From: Streptomyces cinerochromogenes
Lineage (GTDB): Bacteria > Actinomycetota > Actinomycetes > Streptomycetales > Streptomycetaceae
Assembly (NCBI RefSeq): GCF_014648635.1
Contig: NZ_BMRM01000012.1
Span: 186,001-250,000 of the forward strand
Length of the DNA stretch: 64,000 nt
Direction of reading: 5' to 3'
Made by a program: the position numbers and the translations under genes. Positions 58,507 to 64,000 of the stretch are shown here, piece by piece. The first letter of the stretch is position 1, and every line of letters starts with the position of its first letter. The notes below the pieces were generated by a model. That model saw nothing but the letters and a program-made list of their open reading frames with translations. It was not told where the DNA came from and did no database searches.

Positions 58507-59249
58507 CCAGCACCACCTCGGGCAGCACCGGCACCGGCACCGGCGTCCGCACCGCCCTCGGCATCCCCGGCTACGCCCACCCGCTCGTCGCCCCGGCCCA
58601 GTGGGCGGAACTCGCCCGCCCCGGGACCCCGCTGGACTGGGTGGTCCTCGACGTCGCCGCCGGCCCCGGCAGCCGCCCCGACCCGCACTGCCTGGAGGCC
58701 GCCGGCCGGCTGCGGGCCGCGGGCGTGCGCGTCCTCGGCCACCTGGACCTCACCTACGGCGCCCGGGTCTTCGGCGAACTGCTCTCCGACGCCCACCGCC
58801 ACCTCGACTGGTACCGGGCCGACGGCTTCCTGCTGGACCGCTGTCCCACAGAGCGGACCGCGCTGCCCGAGGTCCGCCGCGCGATCACCACCCTCCGGGC
58901 GATCAGTGACACCGCCCACATCGTCCTCGGCCACGGCCGCCACCCGCACCCCGGCTACGCCGAGTACGCCGACCAGCTGGTGACCTTCGCCGGCTCCTGG
59001 TCCGACTACCGCTGGTCGCAGGTGGCCGAGTGGACCGCCGACTACCCGCCCGACCGCTTCTGCCACTTCGTGCACAGCGTGCCCCGCGGCCATCTCGACG
59101 AGGCGCTGCGGATCGCCCGCTGGCAGGGAGCGGCGACCATCTACTTCACGGACCGCACGGACAGGGGCGGTCGAGTGGACCCCTGGGAGACCATGCCCGG
59201 CTACTGGGACGACATCGTCTCGCTGGTCGGAACAGGTGTCTCGGAATGA
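58494..59249 (+). CDS. Spherulation-specific family 4 (Sph3/GH135-like) protein
   Basis: The 251-aa protein fits the spherulin-4 TIM-barrel pattern: LGIPGYAHPLVAPAQWAEL, DWVVLDVAAGPGS, VLGHLDLTYGAR, DWYRADGFLLDRCPTE and HIVLGHGRHPHPGYAEYADQL (in pieces). Fungal Sph3 of this family is an endo-alpha-1,4-N-acetylgalactosaminidase (GH135) needed to make galactosaminogalactan. Asp/Glu candidates lie in LDLTYG and LDRCPTE. No signal peptide is evident, so it may act inside the cell or use another exit route. It overlaps the SDR gene and completes the PelF operon. Confidence 0.82.
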   Translation: MPHLTSTTSGSTGTGTGVRTALGIPGYAHPLVAPAQWAELARPGTPLDWVVLDVAAGPGSRPDPHCLEAAGRLRAAGVRVLGHLDLTYGARVFGELLSDAHRHLDWYRADGFLLDRCPTERTALPEVRRAITTLRAISDTAHIVLGHGRHPHPGYAEYADQLVTFAGSWSDYRWSQVAEWTADYPPDRFCHFVHSVPRGHLDEALRIARWQGAATIYFTDRTDRGGRVDPWETMPGYWDDIVSLVGTGVSE

Positions 59250-59312
59250 AGAAGGCCGTGGCAGTGTTACGAGGAGAACAACTGTAGTGATTGACCGACC
59301 AACGGAGTCCCC

Positions 59313-60491
59313 GTGTCGTTGCCACCCCTGGTCGAGCCGGCTTCCGAGCTCACCGTAGACGAGGTCCGCAGGTACTCCCGCCACCTGATCATCCCCGACG
59401 TCGGGATGGACGGGCAGAAGCGGCTGAAGAACGCCAAGGTGCTCTGTGTGGGCGCCGGCGGCCTGGGCTCGCCGGCGCTGATGTACCTGGCCGCTGCGGG
59501 CGTGGGCACCCTCGGCATCGTGGAGTTCGACGAGGTCGACGAGTCGAACCTGCAGCGCCAGATCATCCACAGCCAGGCCGACATCGGCCGCTCCAAGGCC
59601 GAGTCCGCGCGTGACAGCGTCAAGGGCATCAACCCGTACGTGAACGTGATCCTTCACGAGGAGCGGCTGGAAGCCGACAACGTGATGGAGATCTTCAGCC
59701 AGTACGACCTGATCGTCGACGGCACGGACAACTTCGCGACCCGCTACCTGGTCAACGATGCCTGCGTGCTGCTGAACAAGCCGTACGTGTGGGGTTCCAT
59801 CTACCGCTTCGATGGCCAGGCCTCGGTCTTCTGGTCCGAGCACGGCCCCTGCTACCGCTGCCTCTACCCGGAGCCCCCGCCCCCCGGCATGGTTCCCTCC
59901 TGCGCCGAGGGCGGCGTCCTGGGCGTGCTGTGCGCGTCCATCGGCTCCATCCAGGTCACCGAGGCGATCAAGGTCCTCACGGGCACCGGCGAGCCGCTGG
60001 TCGGCCGTCTGATGATCTACGACGCCCTGGAGATGCAGTACCGCCAGGTCAAGGTCCGCAAGGACCCCAACTGCGCGGTCTGCGGCGAGAACCCGACCGT
60101 CACCGAGCTGATCGACTACGAGGCCTTCTGCGGCGTCGTCTCCGAGGAGGCCCAGGAGGCGGCCGCTGGCTCGACCATCACTCCGAAGCAGCTCAAGGAG
60201 TGGATCGACGACGGCGAGAACATCGAGATCATCGACGTCCGCGAGCCGAACGAGTACGAGATCGTCTCCATCCCGGGCGCCCGGCTGATCCCGAAGAACG
60301 AGTTCCTCATGGGCACCGCCCTGGAGGGCCTCCCGCAGGACAAGAAGATCGTCCTGCACTGCAAGACGGGTGTCCGCAGTGCGGAAGTCCTCGCGGTCCT
60401 GAAGTCCGCGGGCTTCGCCGACGCGGTCCACGTCGGCGGCGGCGTCATCGGCTGGGTCAACCAGATCGAACCGCACAAGCCGGTCTACTGA
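59313..60491 (+). CDS. moeZ: MoeB/ThiF adenylyltransferase-rhodanese sulfurtransferase
   Basis: The 392-aa protein (GTG) has an E1-like adenylation domain (CVGAGGLGSPALMYLAAAG, DEVDESNLQRQ, DGTDNFATRY) and zinc Cys pairs CYRC and CAVC. The C-terminal rhodanese domain (IEIIDVREPNEYEIVSIPGA) has persulfide Cys ~350 in HCKTGVRS. MoeZ activates and thiocarboxylates small carrier proteins (CysO, MoaD, ThiS types) in cysteine, molybdopterin or thio-compound synthesis. Its neighbours repeat the mycobacterial Rv3206c context and add to the sulfur theme of the Cys-leader importer. Confidence 0.95.
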   Translation: MSLPPLVEPASELTVDEVRRYSRHLIIPDVGMDGQKRLKNAKVLCVGAGGLGSPALMYLAAAGVGTLGIVEFDEVDESNLQRQIIHSQADIGRSKAESARDSVKGINPYVNVILHEERLEADNVMEIFSQYDLIVDGTDNFATRYLVNDACVLLNKPYVWGSIYRFDGQASVFWSEHGPCYRCLYPEPPPPGMVPSCAEGGVLGVLCASIGSIQVTEAIKVLTGTGEPLVGRLMIYDALEMQYRQVKVRKDPNCAVCGENPTVTELIDYEAFCGVVSEEAQEAAAGSTITPKQLKEWIDDGENIEIIDVREPNEYEIVSIPGARLIPKNEFLMGTALEGLPQDKKIVLHCKTGVRSAEVLAVLKSAGFADAVHVGGGVIGWVNQIEPHKPVY

Positions 60492-60514
60492 GCCGGTTCC
60501 CCGGTGTGCCGGGT

Positions 60515-60549
60515 GGGGGCTTCGGGTGCGTACGGCGCCCGGAGCCCCC
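60515..60549. terminator. Hairpin between convergent moeZ and peptidase genes
   Basis: GGGGGCTTCGGGTGCG (60515-60530) pairs with CGCCCGGAGCCCCC (60536-60549) with one bulge and one wobble. Confidence 0.6.
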
Positions 60550-60556
60550 GTTCGCG

Positions 60557-62116
60557 TCAGGAGCAGACCTTGCCGTCCTTCGGCACCGTGCCGTTCAGCA
60601 GGTAGGCGTCCACCGTCGAGTCGACGCAGTCGCTCCCGTTGCCGTAGGCCCCGTGTCCCTCGCCCTTCCAGGTGAGTTCGACGCCCACGCCCCGGCCCAG
60701 TTCGTCGGCCATCCTGCGGGTGCCCTCGTACGGGGTGGCGGGGTCGCCGGTGGTGCCGACCAGCAGGATCGGCGCCGCGCCCGGCGCGCTGACCTCCGGG
60801 GTGTCGTACTGGCCCGGCACCGGCCAGTCGTGGCACCAGCCCGCCGTGTCCCAGCCCAGGAAGTCCCCGAACACCGGTGAGATCCGCTCGAACTCGGTCA
60901 GCCGCCGCTTCGTCTCGGCGAGCGTCGGCCGCTGCCTGTCGTCCAGGCACGATATGACCCGCTGGGCGTGGGTCATGGTGCCGTAGCGGCCCGAGGGGTC
61001 GCGGTCGTTGTACTCGTCGGCGAGCGCCAGCAGGCCCGAACCGTCGCCCTGTTCCGCCGACTTGAGGGCGCTGGTCAGCCGGGGCCACATCGACTCGCTG
61101 TACAGAGGCAGGATGATCCCGGTGACCGCGAGCGTCTGGGTGAGCTTGCGGTCCGAGGACGTCGGCAGCGGCTTGGCGTCGAGCCGGGTCAGCAGGGCGG
61201 CGATCTTCCGGGAGCCCTGCTCGGGGTTCTGGCCGGTGGACTTCAGGTAGTCGTCCAGGGCCCGCTGGAAGCCGCGGGCCTGGTTCTCGGCGTGGCCCAC
61301 GGTGTCCGCGGCCGGGTCGACCACCGCGTCGAGCACCAGCCGGCCCACCCGCCGGGGGAACACGTGGGCGTAGACGCCGCCGAGTTCGGTGCCGTAGGAC
61401 ATGCCGAAGTAGTGCAGCTTGGCGTCGCCGAGGACCTGGCGCATCAGGTCCATGTCGCGTGCGGTGTCCGTGGTGGAGACGTGGGCCAGCAGGGGTCCGG
61501 CGGCCTTCTGGCAACCCTTGCCGAAGTCGGTGGCGTCCTGGAAGTACGCCTTCTCCTCGGCCGGGGTGTCGGGGGTGGCGTCCACCGACTCGGCGGCCTC
61601 GATCTCCCGGTCGCCGCGGCAGCGGACGCCCTGGCTGGCGCCGACTCCGCGGGGGTCCCAGCTCACCAGGTCGTAGCGCTTGTGGAGTGCGGAGACGGAG
61701 GACTCGAAGTAGGGCATCGTCGAGACGCCCGAGCCGCCGGGGCCGCCGAAGTTGAACAGCAGCGAGCCGATGCGGTCGCCGCCGGTCGCCCGGGAGCGGA
61801 TGAGGGCGAGACCGATCGTGGCGCCGTCCGGCCGGGACCAGTCGAGCGGCGCCTTGAGCGTCGCGCACCGCCAGGCGTCGCTCGGTGCGGAGGAGGCGCC
61901 GGTGGCCTTGCAGCGCTGCCAGTCGAGGCGCTGGGAGGTGAGGGAGGACGGAAGGGCCGTCGGGGTCGGTGCGGCTGTGGAACGCGACCCCGACGGGGGA
62001 GCCGAGCCGGTTCCCTTGCCCTCGTCGCTGCTTCCGCCCCCGTCGGACGAGCCGCCGCAGCCGGCCAGCAGCAGCCCCGCGGCCACCGCGGCCGTCCACC
62101 GCAGGAATCGCATCAT
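60557..62116 (-). CDS. Secreted lipoprotein alpha/beta hydrolase, SlpD/SlpE (tripeptidyl aminopeptidase) family
   Basis: The start ATG (complement of 62114-62116) is preferred because AGGGGGG lies 5 nt upstream; GTG two codons earlier overlaps that site. The signal ends in lipobox LLLAGC (Cys ~20). The 519-aa protein has oxyanion loop NFGGPGGSG, nucleophile Ser in FGMSYGTELGG, C-terminal Asp in VGTTGDPATPYE and His in KGEGHGAYG, and Cys pairs including C-terminal CS. Relatives are mycelium-associated proteases/aminopeptidases of S. lividans and mycobacterial CaeA/Hip1. It is a tandem paralogue of the next gene. Confidence 0.9.
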   Translation of the reverse strand: MMRFLRWTAAVAAGLLLAGCGGSSDGGGSSDEGKGTGSAPPSGSRSTAAPTPTALPSSLTSQRLDWQRCKATGASSAPSDAWRCATLKAPLDWSRPDGATIGLALIRSRATGGDRIGSLLFNFGGPGGSGVSTMPYFESSVSALHKRYDLVSWDPRGVGASQGVRCRGDREIEAAESVDATPDTPAEEKAYFQDATDFGKGCQKAAGPLLAHVSTTDTARDMDLMRQVLGDAKLHYFGMSYGTELGGVYAHVFPRRVGRLVLDAVVDPAADTVGHAENQARGFQRALDDYLKSTGQNPEQGSRKIAALLTRLDAKPLPTSSDRKLTQTLAVTGIILPLYSESMWPRLTSALKSAEQGDGSGLLALADEYNDRDPSGRYGTMTHAQRVISCLDDRQRPTLAETKRRLTEFERISPVFGDFLGWDTAGWCHDWPVPGQYDTPEVSAPGAAPILLVGTTGDPATPYEGTRRMADELGRGVGVELTWKGEGHGAYGNGSDCVDSTVDAYLLNGTVPKDGKVCS

Positions 62117-62260
62117 GCGCACCCCCCTGACAGGCCCGTCGCATCGACTCGCGCCGGGCGTTCCAGGTCATGGTAGGCGCCCCGGGCCCGCCGTGCGGAA
62201 GCCTGTGGATAACCCTCTGAGCTGCGGTTTTATGCTCTCGGGGGTGGTTGTCGGGGGTGG

Positions 62261-63805
62261 TCAGGAGCAGACGGTGCCGGCCTTGGGCACCTTCCCGTCG
62301 AGCAGGTAGCCGTTCACCGCGCCCTGCACGCACTTGTCCTTGCTGTCGTACGCGCCGTGCCCCTGGCCCTTGTACGTGAGCTCGACGCCGACGCCCTTGC
62401 CGAGGGCCTCCACCATCTTCCGCGCGCCCTCGTACGGGGTGGCCGGGTCGCCGGTGTTGCCGACGACGAGGATGGGCGCCGCTCCCGGTGCGCTGACGTC
62501 GGGGTGGTCGGCGGCGCCCGGTACGGCCCAGTCGGTGCAGCTGACCATGCCCCAGGCCAGGTAGTCCCCGAACAGCGGGGAGGCGGCGCGGAACTCGGGC
62601 AGCCTCCGCTGGACGTCGTCCGCGGTGTAGCGCGGTTTCTCGTCGGCGCAGTTGATGGCGACGTTCGCCGCGGTGACGTTGCTGTACTCGCCGTTCTCGT
62701 TGCGGCCGTTCATCGAGTCGGACAGCAGCATGAGGATCTTGCCGTCGCCGTCGTACGCCTCCTCCAGTCCCTCGGTGAGGTATTCCCAGAAGTCCTTCGA
62801 GTACAGGGACTGCGCGATGCCGTTGGTGGCGGCCGTCTGGGTCAGCTGGCGCGGGAAGATGCCCGGGATCGGCTTCTTCTCCAGGTCGGCGAGGAGTTTC
62901 GCGATGCGGTCCTTCACCTCCTGCTCGGTGTCGCCGATCGGGCAGTCCGTGGTCTTCGAGGTGCAGTCCTTCGCGAAGTTGTCGAGCGCGAGCTGGAAGC
63001 CTCTGGCCTGGCCGAGGGCGCTCTGTTCAGGGTTCTGCGTGGGGTCCACGACGGCGTCGAGGACGGCGCGGCCGAGGCGCCGGGGGAAGAGGTGGGCGTA
63101 GACGCCGCCGAGTTCGGTGCCGTAGGAGATGCCGAAGTAGTGCAGCTTGGCGTCGCCGAGGACCTGCCGCATCAGGTCCATGTCGCGGGCCGCGTCGGTG
63201 GTGCGCACATGCGGGAGGATCTTCTTGGAGTTCTTCTCGCAGGCCGCGTTGAACTGCTGGGTGCGCTGCAGCAGCTGCGCGCGTTCGGCGGCGTTGTCGG
63301 GGATGGCGTCCTGCTGGAAGTACTCGTCCAGCTGGGCGTCGCTCTCGCATTCCACCGGTGCGCTGCGGCCGACCCCGCGCGGGTCGAAGCTGACGAGGTC
63401 GTAGCGGGTGCGCAGGGCGGTGTAGTCGGAGCCGAACGCGGGCAGGGTGCTGACACCGCTGCCGCCGGGGCCGCCGAAGTTGAACACGAGCGAGCCGATC
63501 CGCTTGTCCGCGGGGCCGCTGGCCCGCGCGCGGATCAGGGCGATGTCGATCGTGTCGCCCTTCGGCCTGCTCCAGTCCAGCGGCGCCTTCATGGTGGCGC
63601 ACTGCCACTTGCCACCGCCTGGCAGCGGGGACGGGGCGCTGCCGCCGCCCTCCGCGTCGGAGGGGGCCGGGCAGTCCTGCCAGTCCAGCTTCTGCGCCGT
63701 GAGGTCCCCGTGCTCCTCTTTGCCGCCGCAACCGGCCAGCGCGACGGAGAGCAGTACAGCGGTGGTGGTCAGCGCGACGGCGCGCAGCCCGGAGCGGTTC
63801 GCCAT
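62261..63805 (-). CDS. Secreted lipoprotein alpha/beta hydrolase, SlpD/SlpE family (paralogue)
   Basis: The 514-aa protein has the same layout as its neighbour: lipobox SVALAGC (Cys ~26), NFGGPGGSGVST, Ser in FGISYGTELGG, VGNTGDPATPYE, KGQGHGAYD and terminal VCS. Long identical blocks (ARDMDLMRQVLGDAKLHYFG; SAPGAAPIL) show a recent tandem duplication. The middle segment carries an extra Cys pair (DCTSKTTDC) absent from the other copy. Both are minus-strand and separated by 144 bp, so each may have its own promoter. Confidence 0.9.
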   Translation of the reverse strand: MANRSGLRAVALTTTAVLLSVALAGCGGKEEHGDLTAQKLDWQDCPAPSDAEGGGSAPSPLPGGGKWQCATMKAPLDWSRPKGDTIDIALIRARASGPADKRIGSLVFNFGGPGGSGVSTLPAFGSDYTALRTRYDLVSFDPRGVGRSAPVECESDAQLDEYFQQDAIPDNAAERAQLLQRTQQFNAACEKNSKKILPHVRTTDAARDMDLMRQVLGDAKLHYFGISYGTELGGVYAHLFPRRLGRAVLDAVVDPTQNPEQSALGQARGFQLALDNFAKDCTSKTTDCPIGDTEQEVKDRIAKLLADLEKKPIPGIFPRQLTQTAATNGIAQSLYSKDFWEYLTEGLEEAYDGDGKILMLLSDSMNGRNENGEYSNVTAANVAINCADEKPRYTADDVQRRLPEFRAASPLFGDYLAWGMVSCTDWAVPGAADHPDVSAPGAAPILVVGNTGDPATPYEGARKMVEALGKGVGVELTYKGQGHGAYDSKDKCVQGAVNGYLLDGKVPKAGTVCS

Positions 63806-63902
63806 ACTCCCATCGTGGGGGCGTGTGCGCCGGGGCGCACGGGACGCGGGCCGTACGAGCTATGTCACCCGGTGGGGTGCGCTCGCCCGGCGGGGTGCTC
63901 GC

Positions 63903-63940
63903 GCCGCTGAGGTGTCCTCACCGCGGCTGAGGTGTCCTCA
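63903..63940 (+). repeat. 20-bp direct duplication ending in a stop codon
   Basis: CGCTGAGGTGTCCTCA occurs twice with a 20-bp period; the second copy ends with the complement of the stop codon of the minus-strand gene at the right edge. Confidence 0.8.
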
Positions 63941-64000
63941 CAGGGCTCCCTTGCGCGTGAGGTGGTTGAAGGCCAGCCAGCCCGGCAGCACCGGCAGCCA
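63938..64000 (-). CDS. Unidentified gene, last 20 codons only
   Basis: Read on the minus strand, the edge sequence gives WLPVLPGWLAFNHLTRKGAL then TGA, with Streptomyces-like codon choice. It is hydrophobic with a basic C-terminus, so it is perhaps the end of a membrane or hydrolase-type protein. Too short to name. Confidence 0.45.
   Translation of the reverse strand, partial: WLPVLPGWLAFNHLTRKGAL

Noticed and set aside
55767..62333. A 2188-codon open frame on the minus strand
   Set aside because: It runs antisense to the PelF operon, moeZ and part of the peptidase gene. Its composition (Arg/Gly/Ala/His-rich, no domains) is that of a high-GC shadow frame.

Overview
The window is high-GC actinobacterial chromosome and almost certainly Streptomyces. 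The signs are very strong G/C bias at third codon positions, many GTG starts, ATGA/GTGA stop-start overlaps, and families typical of the genus (DUF6758-, DUF6185- and DUF3152-type proteins, a Cys-rich Ms4533A-type leader peptide, SlpD/SlpE-like mycelial hydrolases). No tRNA, rRNA, CRISPR array, insertion sequence or prophage was seen. The species cannot be named from the sequence.

Layout, left to right. 1-5.5 kb: the end of a Gly-rich membrane-anchored peptidoglycan-binding protein, then a translationally coupled four-gene module of ABC-2 exporter plus NarL/DesK-type two-component system. 5.5-9.2 kb: SirB1-like protein, GNAT acetyltransferase, seven-iron ferredoxin and dapC. 9.3-17.2 kb: a secreted repeat protein, a lysozyme-fold-like protein, dapE, a LOG-family protein, folP2-type DHPS homologue, a DivIVA-like small membrane protein, 3-methyladenine glycosylase, enoyl-CoA hydratase, DUF3117 and an O-methyltransferase. 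17.3-21.8 kb: the envelope-stress block sigE-rseA-htrA-tatB, with a recognisable sigma-E-type promoter in front of sigE. 22-25.9 kb: an accessory insert (DUF6185-like 830-aa membrane protein and a divergent unknown) of visibly lower GC. 25.9-31.6 kb: mrp, DUF1003, MgtE-N/CBS protein, lipoprotein and corA.

32-39 kb carries SUFU-domain, MFS, DUF6758, PHP, MarC, NYN and alpha/beta-hydrolase genes, separated by several short tandem-repeat patches. 39.4-48.3 kb holds a DEAD-box helicase with a long basic repeat tail, a MiaE-like ferritin-fold protein, DUF3107, a TetR regulator, an acidic small protein, a hydrolase and a DUF3152 zincin-like protein. Most of 11-31 kb matches the gene order of the M. 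tuberculosis dapE...sigE...corA region (Rv1202-Rv1239). The 39-60 kb part matches moeZ...rhlE (Rv3206-Rv3211), with two operons inserted.

The two inserted operons are the most interesting part. The first (48.3-54.0 kb) is an Opp/Dpp-type importer. It is preceded by a leaderless 31-codon ORF whose Cys codons lie next to mutually exclusive hairpins, which suggests cysteine-responsive attenuation. The second (54.2-59.2 kb) encodes a PelF-type glycosyltransferase, a polytopic membrane protein, a nucleotide-sugar epimerase-like SDR and a spherulin-4-type protein. This is a set reminiscent of Pel/galactosaminogalactan exopolysaccharide loci. The window ends with moeZ (sulfur transfer), two tandem SlpD/E-like lipoprotein hydrolases, and the last 20 codons of an unidentified minus-strand gene.
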